Source: Thermothelomyces thermophilus ATCC 42464 (Eukaryota > Ascomycota > Sordariomycetes > Sordariales > Chaetomiaceae). Taken from it: a stretch of DNA of 64,000 nucleotides. Where the stretch lies: the NCBI RefSeq assembly GCF_000226095.1, contig NC_016477.1, positions 3,472,001 to 3,536,000 on the forward strand. Reading direction: 5' to 3'. Made by a program: the position numbers and the translations under genes. Position 1 is the first letter of the stretch. Each line of letters starts with the position of its first letter. Under the pieces are notes generated by a model. That model saw only the letters and a list, made by a program, of their open reading frames with translations, made no database searches and had not been told where the DNA came from. Of this stretch, positions 46,993 to 59,789 are shown piece after piece.

Positions 46993-49900
46993 CACCTACG
47001 TAGCGGTAGGTAGTAGTATAGTATAGGAGGAACTAGTACAAGAGACTACTATATTAAGACCTTCTAGTAGAAATATAGGAAATCGCCGCAATTTTTAGAC
47101 GATGGCAGCAAGACAAGCAATTATAGATAATAGCACAATAGAAATAGCACGAAATGCTCGCACTAGTAGATAGTAGAGCAGAGATGAACCTGATTTCGCC
47201 AATACTTGTAAATTAGCTACGGATACCCTAGAGAATGAAGCGGAAGCATAGCATAGTCAAAGGACCATTTCCGACGTAATAGGTATATAGGGAGACCAAA
47301 CCAATTGACATCACTATAGCAGGGAAAACCACAGCAGTTATATTTAGCATTATAGATATAGGCAATGACAAAGACATAATATTAGGGTTACTATAGTATA
47401 AAGATTATAACCTAGACATTAGCTAGAAGAATGGTAGCCGCTTACGACCCTAAACAAAGTTATATTTGACTAGCGAGATAGGGAGTACGCAAGGATTGTA
47501 AGAGGACAATACTTAAGGAAAGGCATGTCCTACAGATCTACTACAAGAGATGGGCAGTGGTAGACAGACCACTACAGACTCTAGAAGAAGCGGCAAAACG
47601 ATAACGACGATGTAACAGGAGGAACAAGCTAAACCGTCGATAGCTGTTCTCTCTGTTAACAAATGCGGAGCACTATAACTAGAGTAGTAGGTTGAGACAG
47701 GAGAAATCGCTAGCATTACTATAGATAGAACCAAGTTTGTATACTATTAGAAAACCGAGAGACGAGACAAGACTAGGGAAGTATTAAAGGAATATAAAGG
47801 ACACCTAGCATTTAAACCGAAACATCTAGAAGGATTACTAGAATATAGCCTATAGGATTATAAGATTAAGCTTAAGGAAGGAATATAATTAAAGTTCTTT
47901 AAGATTTACTATACGAGCTAGACATAGAACGAAGAACTTAAGCGATATTTAGAGGAGAACCTTCGAAGAGGATATATCTGCCTGTCGACATTGCTAGTAG
48001 GCTACCTAATCCTATTTATACCTAAGAAGGATAGAAAGCTATAGTTATACGTCGACTATCGGCAACTTAACAAACAGACCGTGAAAAACCAATACCTATT
48101 ACCACTGATCTTACGGCTCTAAGATTAGTTAGTAGGAGCCTAATATTTTACGTGTCTTGACTTGCCATCGGCCTATAACCATATACAGATTAAAGAAGGT
48201 AACAAGTAGAAAACGGCCTTTAAGATACCCTATAGCCATTATAAGTACCTCGTTATGCTATTCGGACTTATAAACGCGCTAGCAACGTTCTAAGCCCTGA
48301 TTGATTAAGCTATCTGACCCTTTCTTGACAAATTTACGGTATATTATCTCAATAATATACTTATCTTCTCTAAGACGATAGATAAACACCGGAAGCATAT
48401 AAGAGCAGTACTAGACACGCTATACGCGTATAAGCTATTAGTTAATAAGGAAAAGAGCGAATTCCATGTTAGGAAAACGGTATTTTTAGGATACGAAATA
48501 TCCCTAGGATAAATCCGGATAGAACCTTTAAAGGTTAAAGCTATTAAGGATTAGCTACAACCGACATTAGTTACGGAAGTACGAAGTTTTATCAGGTTTA
48601 CAAACTTCTACCAGATGTTTATTAGGAACTTTAGAGCAATCGTACGACCTTTGTACGAACTTACTAAGAAGAACGCTAAATTCCAATAGGAAGAGCGACA
48701 CGAGCAAGCATTTACGTAGATCCGCGACGCCATTACTAAAGATCTAGTACTAGTGCTACTAAACCCTAAGAAGCTATTTGAGGTAGAAACGGACGCTTTA
48801 AACTATGCTATTAGAGGACAATTAGGATAATAAGACAAATAAAGGAAGCTATATCCTATAGCCTTCTTTTTAAAGAAGCTCGATAGACTATATCTTAATT
48901 ATCTAATCTATAACAAGGAACTACTTACAATTGTCAAAGCTTTTAAGGAATAGCAACTATACCTTAGTAGTACAATCGAACTAGTATAAGTATATATAGA
49001 TTACAAGAATTTATAATACTTTATAACGACAAAAGAGCTTAACAGACGACAAATACAATAGGTAGAATTCCTTATAGAATTTAATTTTGAGATCTGCTAT
49101 AAGAAGGGCAAAGAAAATATACAAGCAGACGCCTTAAGCCGACAAACGGATTATACGGAAGGACAAACAGAAACAACACCACCGTTATTCAAGGAACAAA
49201 TAGACAGAACGCTATATTACGAAACATAGATACCTGTAGAAGATAATCCACTCGACTCGTTCCTAGAATGTTATATAATCCTTCGAGAAGAAAGGATTAA
49301 CGAGGTAGAGTATTAAGTAACACCTAGACTACTAGTACCTAACGAAGTAGAAGAAAGAGATAGGAAACTCTAATACCGAGGCAAAGCGTATATCTACGAT
49401 AAAGATCAATAGCTGCAAATGATTCGAGAGCTCTACGAATCGAAACTTGGAGGATACAAAGGAGTCACGAAAACTGTCGTATAAGTCAAGAAACACTATG
49501 ACTTTCCACAGTTAACAGCACGAGTTAAGGAAGTCATACGAAGCTATGATATCTGCAACCGAAGCAAAACGGCACGATATAAGCTATATAGGCTACTTTA
49601 GCCACTGCTAATACCTGATAAACCATGGAGTTTGGTCATGATAGACTTTATTATAAAGCTGCTAGAATCCAAGGATATAGCTACAGGAGTAATCTATAAT
49701 AGTATCCTTACTATAGTAGATCGCCTGACTAAATAGGTATACTTCTTTCCCTATAAAGAGTCCTAGATAGCAGAATAGCTAGTAGATATAATCTATCGGC
49801 AAGTCGCATTAGTATACGCTTAGCTATAGGAATAGATCACTAACAGAGACACCAAGTTCGTATCGAAATTCTAGTAAGCATTAATACGATGATTAGGCGT

Positions 49901-50805
49901 TAATAGCAAGCTATTAACGGCATATTACCCGTAGACCGACAGACAAACAAAGCGACTAAACCAAGTCATTAAATAGTATCTTCGTTCTTATATTAACTAC
50001 TAATAAGATAACTAGGTCATGCTATTGCTAATAGTATAGCTCGCTTATAACATAACACTAATAGAAATAACCAAGGTTATACCATTCTTCACAAACTACG
50101 GATATAAAGCAGACCTTAGATAAGGACTAGAGATCATAGTACCAAGAGCAATAGTCAAAGTAGAATAAATGTATACACTATATGAAAAGCTTAAAAAGGA
50201 ACTCGAGTTTGTCAAAACGAGGATAAAGAACTACTACGACAAATATAGGCTCGAGGGACCTTACCTAGAAAGGGGAGACAAAGTCTACCTAATCGTACGA
50301 AACTTGCGAACTAAACGACTAAGTATAAAGCTAGACTTTAAGAAGGTTAGACCCTTTGTTATCAAAGAACGAATTTTGACATCTAACTACCGACTATCGT
50401 TACCGTTATCTATACGACTACAGACAGATGTTTTTTATATTTCACTTCTCGAACTAGTACCGAAAAACGCTAAGGTTGCTATATATATCGAAGCAAAGGA
50501 TAAAGAGGAAGAATAGGACATCAAAGAAATTCTAGATTTACGTATTATTAATAGAGAACTATAATATCTAATCAAATAGCTTAACTTTAGACTAGAAGAT
50601 AACTTATAGGAACCTATCAAGAACCTAAATTACCCTAAGAAACTTTAGTAGTTCTACTAGAGGAACCCTAATCGGCCGAGAGCAACGAACTAGAGACTAA
50701 CCTAAAATCGGCTAGCAAGGACAGATCTAAAGGAACTTTAGGATATATAGTATCCTAAAGCTATCCGAAATCGGCAGATAGGTAAGATAGGGTCAAAGAA
50801 GACAT
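46950..50805 (+). pseudogene. Pol of copy F with chromodomain
   Basis: Protease Asp codon at 47169 (DSRAEMNLISP). RT, RNase H and integrase follow, with the integrase C-terminal part best preserved at 50169-50516. Chromodomain at about 50515-50635. End approximate. Overlaps the antisense gene at its 3' end. Confidence 0.82.
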
Positions 50806-51273
50806 AGTAACTCTAGAAGTTTCTACTACTGCCACCGCCTTAGCCTCCTTACGCTCTACTCGCTCTAACTCCTCTATACTATCGATACCCTAAGCGATAG
50901 CCTATATTATTTTCTCGAACTATATTCGCTTTTAGAGGTATAAATAGTTAACCTTTGCTATAGATACCGCTAACTCAGCCTTAGCCTTTTCTATTTTAGC
51001 CTTAAGCTTATTATACTATAAAATGATTCGATTAAGTTACTAAACCGAAATCCTAAATACATCATACTAAGACTGGCCGCAACGAACGTATTCGAGACAA
51101 CAAGAAGAATCGGAAGCCGATACCTCGCAAGACAACTTGCGAGACTCGCAGAAAGAATACAGACACTATATGAGGGTAGGCGTACGGAGAATCGATTAAA
51201 TTAACTCGAAGCGCCGGAGGGACTTCGGATGGAAATTGCGAGACTTCAACCTCTTCTTTACACGGTTAGCTAT
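50635..51273 (-). pseudogene. Antisense gene of copy F (Zn-cluster plus coiled coil)
   Basis: Minus-strand frame of 213 codons, start ATA (from ATG) at 51273, stop TAG 50635-50637. The cluster reads YSFCESRKLSC ... CCLEYVRCG, spacing CX2CX6CX9CX2CX7C when Tyr is taken as former Cys. A coiled coil (QLNRI, KLKAKIEKAKAELAVSIAKV) follows, then GIDSIEELERVE and an end in TKVS. It is unspliced like the B copy and clearly homologous to it. Its leader region has few RIP changes. Confidence 0.65.
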
Positions 51274-51342
51274 TATAGTAATATTACAAAGGAAAGAAGA
51301 GAAAGGAAAAGCTAGAAACGTAATTACTTATAAACGTAGGAC

Positions 51343-51360
51343 GTTAGCGCTATTTAAAAC
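51343..51360 (-). promoter_or_regulatory. Conserved promoter-like block of antisense gene, copy F
   Basis: Minus strand GTTTTAAATAGCGCTAAC, 70 nt upstream of the start codon, identical to the block in B. Confidence 0.45.
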
Positions 51361-51405
51361 AAACCTAGGTCTTTCAAGGACAAAAGACCTAAAAGAGGGG
51401 CATCG

Positions 51406-51835
51406 TATTACGATTTGGCCATATAAGGCAACCTAGTAGGGCATATAGAACTAATCATAGGCAACGGATATATAGCCAATTAGGAACAGATCATTAGGAC
51501 CAAGGAATGATCCTAGATAGATCATTAGGACGCCAATATAATCTAATAAGTTAGATCATTAGATCATAGTAATGATCTAAAGATCTAGAAGAAGACTAGG
51601 GGGAAGGAAATTATATATAGTCACTCGTTCTAGCGAACTCTAGAAGTTCACCAGTGGTAACAATCACAATTACAGTACTCATACCAAGCACTACTGATTA
51701 CTATAAGAGACAACTCTAAGTGTTGTTGTAAACCCTTTGGCTTCACCGAATCCCTCAGACGACCTGCCTGCCTGTCCCGCTCAATCTACCTTCGTCTGAA
51801 CCCTTTTAGAAGAAGTCTGAGTTAGGTTTGTCACA
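51406..51835 (+). repeat. 3' LTR of copy F (430 bp)
   Basis: Begins TATTACGATTTGG after AGAGGGGCATCG and ends TTTGTCACA. Less mutated than the 5' LTR of this copy. Confidence 0.92.
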
Positions 51836-52228
51836 ACGTATATAACCTAGGTAAGGCCCGGTTAGGCTCCGGGTTAGGTCCTAAGTAGGCCCTGACCGCG
51901 CGCCCTATGAACGACCTACGAATATCTTACGAACTAATTATATATACTTAGGTAGGTCGAGTAGGTCCGGTCTGTTGCCAGGTAGGTCTGGTCCGTTGCC
52001 GGGCAAAGCCTAGCATTATTTAGCCCAGGTGAAGCCTAGGCCTATAATACTAATTATCTATCTAGATTTAACCTTAACATTTTCTATATTCTAGGAATCT
52101 TAAATGTTATACCTAATGTATTGTTAAGACTGCCTATATAGGAATAGGAGGATCTAAAGGTTAAGGATAGTCTAGCTAATAAACTTAGAGACATCTAGAG
52201 CGATTAGTAAGATAAGGATATCTTTATA
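51836..52228. other. Spacer between copy F and fragment H
   Basis: No gene seen. Contains a tandem pair of 21-bp units at 51961-51981 and 51982-52002 (GTAGGTCCGGT... and GTAGGTCTGGT..., three transitions apart) in an otherwise Tn/An-rich stretch. It may be the truncated upstream part of H or the 5' side of G. Confidence 0.4.
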
Positions 52229-53815
52229 GTAGACATGACTATTATAGAACCAGTGCTTAGTGACAAGTTTAGGGCTAGGATTATTGCTAGCTATTCTAAA
52301 GACCGTAAGTACGGACCTATCTACTATATACTCTAAGAAAGCAAGAAGGACCTGGTTAGAAATGACTAGGATAGGGTTAGGAAACGTAGACGGCTAAATC
52401 TACCTATAGGACCGTTCGAATTAACGAATAGGCTACTTTTTCATATTAACTTCAATAGTACTAGGAGACTTTACCTACTAGAAAGCTATATTAACCTAAT
52501 CCTTTAAATCGTTTATAATGATATATACTATTTTAGTGAAAACAAGATAATAAACGAGCTTATAGCTATCTATTTCTATAAGAAGGCTTGGAAAGTTTTA
52601 AAGTTCGTATAGTACTATAAGGTATACTAGATAAACTCGACCGACTAGAACCTATTACTAGGGGAACTCTAGTCAATTCAGACCTAGCCAATACTATACT
52701 ATATAGTAGCTATAGACTTTATTACTAACTTACCGCCGGCACTAACCATTAGGACCCTCTAGTTACTTAAAGGCCACGTACTAGCTAATATACTCTATAC
52801 CGTAATATACAAGTTTAGTAAGAAGAAGCTACTCGTAGCAGGCCACTAGATATATACGGCCAAGGAATAGGTAACCGTACTTCTAAGGACCTAGATATTT
52901 ACTAACTAGGGTATACCTACCTAGATTATTAGCGATCGTGACCCTAAGTTTATATCCGACCTATAGAAGGAAATATTCTTACTACTAGGAACCAAGCTAT
53001 TATTTTCCATAGCCTACTACCTATAAACCGATGGCTAGTCTAAACGAACGAACCAGACAGTGGAAATCGCGCTTAGAATAAACTTTACAGCCAATTCTAA
53101 CCACTTATAGGTCGAAATGCTCCCTGCCCTATAGTACTACCTTAATAATATGCTAGTCACTAGCATTAGAAGGTTACTAAACGAGCTAGTATATAGGTTC
53201 AAGCTACACTCGGTTCTAGATATCCTAAGCAAGAGGACTACCAAATCTAGTAGATAGGAAGCTTTAGAAATCTTATATAAGCAATACTAGGCCGAAGCTA
53301 GTAAAATGATTAACCGAGCTATAGTATTAGCCAAGTTATGGTATAACTAGAGATATATACCTACTAAATTCGAGGTTAGAGATACCATTTGGCTATACCT
53401 ATATAAAGGCTACTACCTACCTAGTAAACCTAATAGGAAGTAGTCAGCCTAGAGGGCAAGACTGTTTAAAATCAAACGGAGGGTAGGAAAACTAGTATAT
53501 GAGTTAGATTTTCCTAAATCCTAGAAAGTCTACCTAGTCGTATCTATTGCCTAGCTCTACTACGTTAAATAAGGTCCTGATCTATTTAAAAGGACTACTC
53601 CTCTACTATAGCCAATTCTGGTTGACGGCGAGGAATACTAGAAGATTAAGAAGATCGTCGACCATTAGGTACGTAGAAAGAAGCGCCTAAAGGTAGAATA
53701 CCTTGTCCGTTAGCTTGGATTTAATGTAAAGGACGACTAGTAGCTTCTAAAAAGCGAACTTGAAGCTACTACTAGCGAACTAATCTAGGAATACGAGAAT
53801 TGCTATCAGATTTAA
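52229..53815 (+). pseudogene. Integrase and chromodomain of a third gypsy element (H)
   Basis: One continuous frame of 529 codons interrupted only by TAG/TAA/TGA of RIP type. Core motifs AIDFITNLPPA, IISDRDPKFISDL and an STAYHP-QTDGQSxRTNQ block give the D-D-E triad. A C-terminal stretch EYxKIKKIVDHxVR, then KVEYLVRxLGF and ELIxEYE at about 53630-53800 is a chromodomain. RT and upstream parts are absent, so this is a truncated chromovirus distinct from A-F. Confidence 0.78.
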
Positions 53816-54516
53816 CTGCTACCTAGAAGAAAACAAGGCTAGCTACCTAAGTAGAAAGCCTAAGGCGTCATTTCTAGCTAGAAAGAGGCCAAATAGCGCC
53901 TAGGGGTATATACTTTCAATAGGATACCCTAGAATCTGGTTTAATACTGGAAAACCTATTACTACTCCCCTTTTATCTACCTTTTACCTACTATATTCGC
54001 TTTAATTTTACCTACTATATTCGCTTTAATTCTACTACTCGTTACAAACAGGGTTTTAACTACCACTTTAAACTATATACCCGGCTTGGCTAACCTATTA
54101 AACAGCTACTTGTTTAATCTATAGGGCTAAACAGCCTACCTATTCTGGTTAGCAGGGCCAAATACCCCTCTTATTTAGGCACTTTTCATCCTATCTTTAA
54201 AGCCCTGCCCTAAATTATAAGAACCCTAGTTTTCCTACTATTTCCCACCTCTTTAAACCTCTTCTACTTCTTCTATAACTTCTTTAATAACTACCTTCTT
54301 TTCTAACTACCAGACCCTTTAACCTAGCCTTTCTATTAACCTACTACTACGTAACCATTTTCTATAGCCTGTATATTGCCATTTCTATTAAAAGGAGGCT
54401 TTAGAGTTTGTTTTCCTGCTCCCTTTTGCCTATTTCGTCGCGCGCGTAAGAAACTACTAAGTTTTAGCGATTTTAGCTAAGTTTTGTCAACCTAGAACCA
54501 CCTAGCTATAACCATT
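53816..54516. other. Unassigned AT-rich stretch with a 24-bp tandem duplication
   Basis: No coding frame supported. Two exact 24-bp units lie at 53982-54005 and 54006-54029 (TTTTACCTACTATATTCGCT...). The rest is pyrimidine-rich with RIP-like composition; it could be the 3' non-coding part of H. Confidence 0.4.
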
Positions 54517-57441
54517 ATAGCCAAGTCTAGAAGCAAAGCTAGGAAGAGTGATAAGCAGGCTGCCAAAAGCGCTAAAGGCCCTATAGCTACAAACCCGGCC
54601 TAGGGAAATGAGCCTATAGCTAGCTAGTAAGATATGCCCGTACTATAGTTAGTAGTAGCAGAGTCGACTAACACCCCTACTATTACATTTACGCCTATTA
54701 ATCGGCAAAGGGCGTCGTTAACTATAGGCACTAGGGCAACCAGCTAGGTATAGCCTATACTAACACCTATACAGGGTATATATTCTAGCCCTATAAGCGA
54801 GAATAATAGCCCGGATGACAGGGTTATCTAGGAGGTCCTTAACCATATAGATACCTTCTTCGAGAGCGGTATAGGCTTTGCTACCGCCATAGGTGATAAG
54901 GAGGAAGTTCGGAATGACCTGGCAACAGGTAGCCTAGTCCGAGTACGCTATAAGGATATAACCTCATACTTCGATTCTAAGGGCAAAGACCTTGCTATAC
55001 CCTAGAATAACCTATAGCGTATATCTCTTCTAGCCGCTATTAACGATCTATCTGCTATATATAATACCTTTGGCCCTCTATACTTATAGTTCCTAGATAA
55101 TGCTATCGTTAAATGGTACTATAATAGTAAGATAGGTGCTATAGTCTAAGTCCTAGGTAATGTCGTTAATATAGTCTATACTAGCACTAGTAAGTACGAT
55201 ACGGTTTGTCTCCTAGCTATATACTACTTTGTCAATAGCTACTAGTCCTAAGGAGAGCAAATGACTATAGCTAACTATAAGACCTTCTATAGTATAGATA
55301 AGGATAATATTACTAAGATCCCCTGCCTAGAGGCTAGATTTACCTTTATTAGAGTCGATAGTAAGATAAAGGCTGTGCTCTTTAGCATTATTGCCGGCAC
55401 TACGGTCGTGGTTAACTTATATAAGGCTACTAAGGCCAAGATCTACTATATTATACTAGCGCTATTCCTTGCTAGGTACTATAAGACCTTAAACCTATAG
55501 GGAGGATTCTAGCCTTGTACTATTAATAGCAATATAGTATACGAAACGGATAATAACTATATAGTTATATATAGCTAACGTATTAGTATAACTAGATAGG
55601 TACTAATTAACCTATATAAGGCATATAAGTATGAAGAACTAGCCGCTAATAGCCCTAACGAGCTAATAGACCAAGATAATAGGCTGACCTTACTATCGTT
55701 AATCAAGTTCGCTATTACTAAGGTACAGAATATAGTAAATAAGAAGAGGCTGCTAATACCCCTAACTATATACTAGGCAATTCTAATGCTTAAACCTACT
55801 AACCGCCTGTCTTATAAATTAGATATAGCTTAACTAGAGTAGAACTACTAAGACTCCGGCTCTATCGACGCTATTACCTAGGACACGACTATGTACCTAT
55901 ATATATATATTAGCCTACCTATAACTATATAATAAGGCACTAAGCACTATAACGATAAGGGCATATCGGTTATCACTAAAACTATAGCTACTACTACTAC
56001 CACTCTAACATCGTAGGCCTTGCTATAGCCAGATCTAACACTCTACCCGCCCGAGCCTACACCCTAGCCTGTCACGCCAACTAGGTATACTTAGTATAGG
56101 GTACCTACTAGCAGGTTCGTCCGTAGGAATGAGAGGGACCCTAATGACGACAAAGAGGCCGAATTATAGGCCAGATTTAATAATGCCTATATTATCTTCG
56201 ATAGCCTTAAGGAGGTAGAAAATACCCTTATAGGCATAGAGTTCGACCCCTTTACTAGTACTAGGGTTATTAAGTCTAGCCTGCTATACCTGTCTACAAG
56301 CACGTTAATTAGGCCTGTTAAGGATTACCTTGCCTATACCTACTAGGAGTATCATAGTAATAAGGATATACTTATCCGTACCTATTACTAGATCTACTAC
56401 TATTATAAAAAGGCCGGTAGTAACTCCTTTAGGGCTAACCTAGCTATATATAGCCTTAAAAAGAAACTAGAGACTATATATAGGATATACTATACTACTA
56501 GTATAGTACCTGCTAGTATACCTAAGCCTAAGGAACTATTAACAGCCTATATCTATATACCTAAGGGAGATAGTAATGCCCTAGTTAGCGGCTACCTATT
56601 TAAGCTTAGCTACCTACATTATAACTTACCTAGCTACTAGGCTATATAGTCTATACCTATATAAGTCATTATTACCTAGGGTATAGCTAAAGATAATAAG
56701 GATAACAAGGACTTTACTAAGCGCTAGTAATTAGCTACCAAGGCCGACCTTCTTAGGCTAGCTCAGACTATAGTTTAGAGATAGGATAAAGCTACTAATA
56801 GTATTACCAAGGCCCTTAACTAGATTAAAGAAGAGCTTAAGTAATTATAAGAGACTTTAATAGCTATAAATGATAGCTATATAGCTACCCTTAACTAGAA
56901 GAAGGGCTTAGATAAGAAGCTATAGTAGCTTAAAGGTATAGTTACCTAGCTTAGCAAGCGTACTATATTAGCCACTATACTATAGAGGGCTCCTAGAGCC
57001 TAGGTACCTATAACTCGGCCATTACTACCTACTATAAGGGCCGGCGTCCCTCCTAGTTTAATTGCCTACCTGGTTATATACCTGCCGCCTATAACTACTA
57101 GCTAAAAACGCCTATAGCCAGAAACGCTAGTATAGGAGAGCCCCTCGCATAAGAGGGCCACTAGCGTACTCTATAGTAACCGTACCCTAGCTAGGGATAC
57201 CTAGGCCAGGGCTAGGACCCTCGCGCGCCTATAGTAGGAGCGCCTATTAGCTCTATCTATATTTCTAGATAACCTAGGCCCGGCTAGTAGTAAGAAGGAC
57301 TAATAGGCAAGTAGATAGATACGATTATAAGATAAAGGAACAATTATAAGGATTGTTACTATAGAATGGCTAATATATTTACTAAGTTATAACGGGTTGT
57401 CATTTTTCTTTTCGAACCCTAGTATTTATTATAGTATATAA
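54517..57441 (+). pseudogene. Unknown RIP-degraded long ORF (about 975 codons)
   Basis: A single frame from ATA 54517 (probable former ATG; first residues AKSRSKARKSDKQAAK) to TAA 57439-57441, kept without any frameshift but crossed by many TAG/TAA, nearly all where Gln (CAG/CAA) would fit. N-terminus is basic then Thr/Pro-rich; a mostly globular region includes the open segment 55261-55500; a Pro/Thr-rich linker near 56000-56090; a second globular region; then a long coiled coil near 56730-56970 (LATKADLLRLAQTI, IKEELKQLQETL, KKLQQLKGIVTQL) and an Arg-rich tail. No motif I recognise. It could be a Gag-like protein of an element whose pol is lost, or an unrelated repeated gene. Confidence 0.55.
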
Positions 57442-58866
57442 CTACTAGTAGGTCAGATCTGACTAACCTACTAATAGGGATGACAAGCCAGGGTTAATAT
57501 ATATTTAGATAGCTTCTCTAAGTGCCTCTGGCACTTAGAATAATCAACGCTTTTATTACCTACTTCTGTAGACCGTGATAGTTGGTCTAGGAGTGCCGCC
57601 TATAGCACGAATACTGCTATGGTGTCGTACTTTTACAGCCTATCTGAGCTGTACTGATTGTAGCTACCGAGCTGTAGCACTGTTGCCGTTTAATAGTTGA
57701 AAAACATCACCATTCCTGCCTGAGTACTACCTCTAAGATTATATATAAGTACTGGATAATTAGGCTCTCTTTCCCAGGTTCAATTCCCAGACCATCTTCC
57801 TTTTTCCATTACTAAGATAGAAATCGGCCTCTGATTTACCCATTTTCAGTCCGCTGAGTGCAGCAGGATTAGCTATTACAGGAAGTTAGTTGCTTGCCCC
57901 ACGAACAGCGTGCGCCACGGGCTCCGGGCAGTCCGCATCCGTCTCACAATCAATCCCTATTAGCGCTCCAGAAGCGCTTAGGAAGGTAGGCAGGTGACTT
58001 CGTTGGCACATACACAGGGCGGAAGCTCCCTCGCTTAGTAAGGTAGAATTAGAAGATCAGGTAATTAAGCAGGGTATCACCAGCAACCCGAGCACGGAGA
58101 GATTGTGGAACTAAGGCCGGAGTTCGGGGCAACAAGCCAGCATACCTACCTACTAATTACCTACGGACTATGTGAACTGGCACTTTGGCGGAGGTTGCGA
58201 ACCATTTATAAACACGGGACATGATAGCGTCGAGAGAGAGATTGGCAAAGAATAACATCGAGTTGTTCTGCCGATCAATGTTCGGAACAAGATGCACCCT
58301 AATTAGTCTTCAAAGTCCCCTTGGAAAGCAACCTCGACTTTTCCCTTCCATGCTGCGGCCGCGTGAATCGGGTGGAGATGCCGGTCATTGTGACTCGAGG
58401 TGCCCCGCTCGGCGAAACAGTATGGATACCTAAAGATAAGGTAGCTTAGAAATATTCTAACCCCGCAAACACGACATCCCGTCTCGGGGACTTAAGTGGT
58501 GGGGGCTTGGCGCTGCGTTGCCTAATTAGAGTTCGACTCCGCTCGCCGTAGTGCTTGCTACGTAGTTTCGAAAGGCCCCGAATACATCGAAATAGCGCCA
58601 TCGATGGCGCAACAGGTTTTGATATGTCAGCAGGCGCTGCAGCTTGGACTCGAGCTGCGTTTTCCCGACCTCGACAAGCTACCCCAGTGAAGGTGTCCGG
58701 CTCGCCTAATTAATTACTTAAAAGGAGCGCATCTCCCGCTCGTCGTTCGTTTTTAAAACTCGAACCATAATTACCTGCACAGCTGTCAAGTCACCCATCC
58801 GCTCACCGGAAGAGAAGAACAAAAGTAAACAAACCTTCGAGCAGTGGCAAAAGCTGAGCAGACACC
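57442..58866. other. Transition from RIP-mutated repeats to gene-bearing DNA; GST upstream region
   Basis: TA-rich composition fades between about 57500 and 57900; from there on the sequence is of normal GC. No gene supported. Includes the hairpin at 57517-57539, an imperfect tRNA B-box-like string near 57775 and the presumed promoter/5'UTR of the GST gene. Confidence 0.5.
57517..57539. other. Perfect 10-bp hairpin
   Basis: TCTAAGTGCC-TCT-GGCACTTAGA, a perfect 10-bp stem with 3-nt loop at the edge of the repeat block. Function unknown; it may mark the end of a mobile element. Confidence 0.55.
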
Positions 58867-59789
58867 ATGGCGTCCCAAGACAAGCTCATCCTCTACACCA
58901 ACCACATCTGCCCTTGTGAGTGTCGATGATTGATAGAAACAGCCCCTCCTCCTCGGGGGAATCAAGGAGGGATAGGAGCGACTGGGTGTGTGTGTGAGAA
59001 GACGGCCTGTGCTGACGCTGGCATGCGAACACAACCAAGGGGCGCACCGGGCACATATCGCGCTGGAGGAGCTCAAGATCCCATACGAGGAGGTCATCAT
59101 CGACCTGACCAAGCCGCGGACGCCCGAGTACCTGCAGATCAACCCGCGCGGGCTGGTGCCGGCGCTGTCGTACAACGGCGAGATCATCACCGAGTCAGCC
59201 ATTGTCGCGCAGTTCCTGGCCGACCGGTACCCGTCCCACTTGGTGCCGCCCTCGGACGCCCCCGGCGGCGCCCTCCGCCGCGCGCGCATCGCCTTCTTCG
59301 TCGATGCCTACTTCTCCAAGGTCTTCAACGTCCTGCTCGGTCTCAACTCGGCCAAGACCGAGGAGGCCCAGAAAGCGGTCGCCGAAAAGGTGGTTGAGGG
59401 CCTCCTCAAGGAGGTCGAACCGCTGCTGGCTGACGCCAACCCCTTCTTTGGCGGCAGCGACAAGCTCACCCTGGCCGAGGTAAGCCGCGCCCTCGAAGCC
59501 GGCGTATTGGGGAAGGCGGAAGATAAGAAAAGAAAAGAACGAGAAGGATGATGCTAACGTGAAAATCTCGCAGGTTCTGACCGGCTCGTTCGTCATCCGT
59601 CTCAAGGCCGTGACGCAGGCCAACATCTATCCCAAGTCCATCTGGGCGGCCATCGAGGAGAAGGCGCCCAACTTCCGCAAGTGGGCCGAGGCCGTGATCG
59701 CACACCCCAGCGTGACGTCCATCTGGAATGAGGAGAAGGTCTTGGAGATCACCAAGACCCGGCTTGAGAAGGCCCGAGCAAGCGCTTAA
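58867..59789 (+). CDS. Glutathione S-transferase, omega-like
   Basis: Three exons: 58867-58915, 59040-59479, 59574-59789 (234 residues). Introns of 124 and 94 nt have GT...AG ends and branch sites GCTGAC and GCTAAC; phases 1 and 0. The start has a good fungal context (CACCATGG). The N-terminal thioredoxin-fold domain runs about residues 5-80: NHICPWAHRAHIAL with candidate catalytic Cys15, NPRGLVPAL carrying the cis-Pro, and ITESAIV for the glutathione gamma-glutamyl group. The helical C-terminal domain runs about 95-225. The CPW motif fits cysteine-type (omega-like) GSTs, which favour thiol transfer and dehydroascorbate reduction; the substrate is not known. Length is normal for the family. 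Expected cytosolic; no signal peptide. Confidence 0.88.

Larger units (their letters stand above)
44274..51835 (+). mobile_element. Chromovirus copy F, complete, RIP-mutated
   Basis: 7562 bp, plus strand, 430-bp LTRs. Flanking 5-mers are ATATA (44269-44273) and ACGTA (51836-51840), identical if C-to-T and G-to-A changes are allowed, so this is a RIP-altered target duplication. Inserted between element G and fragment H. Confidence 0.93.

Noticed and set aside
1-57441. Regularly spaced long repeats suggesting a tandem or CRISPR-like array.
   Set aside because: The repeats are LTR retrotransposon copies in both orientations with target duplications, in a fungal genome.
57760-57800. tRNA- or SINE-like B box (GGTTCAATTCC) followed by a T-run.
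   Set aside because: The T-arm pairs poorly, no acceptor stem of proper length is found, and the span from a possible 5' stem is only about 62 nt.
58221-58433. 70-codon plus-strand frame upstream of the GST gene.
   Set aside because: No motif, no homologue recognised, weak start context; probably promoter DNA.
58786-59289. Long minus-strand frame across GST exon 1-2, and similar frames opposite PEX16 and the oxidase exons.
   Set aside because: GC-rich coding DNA keeps other frames open; the sense exons have clear family motifs and splice sites.
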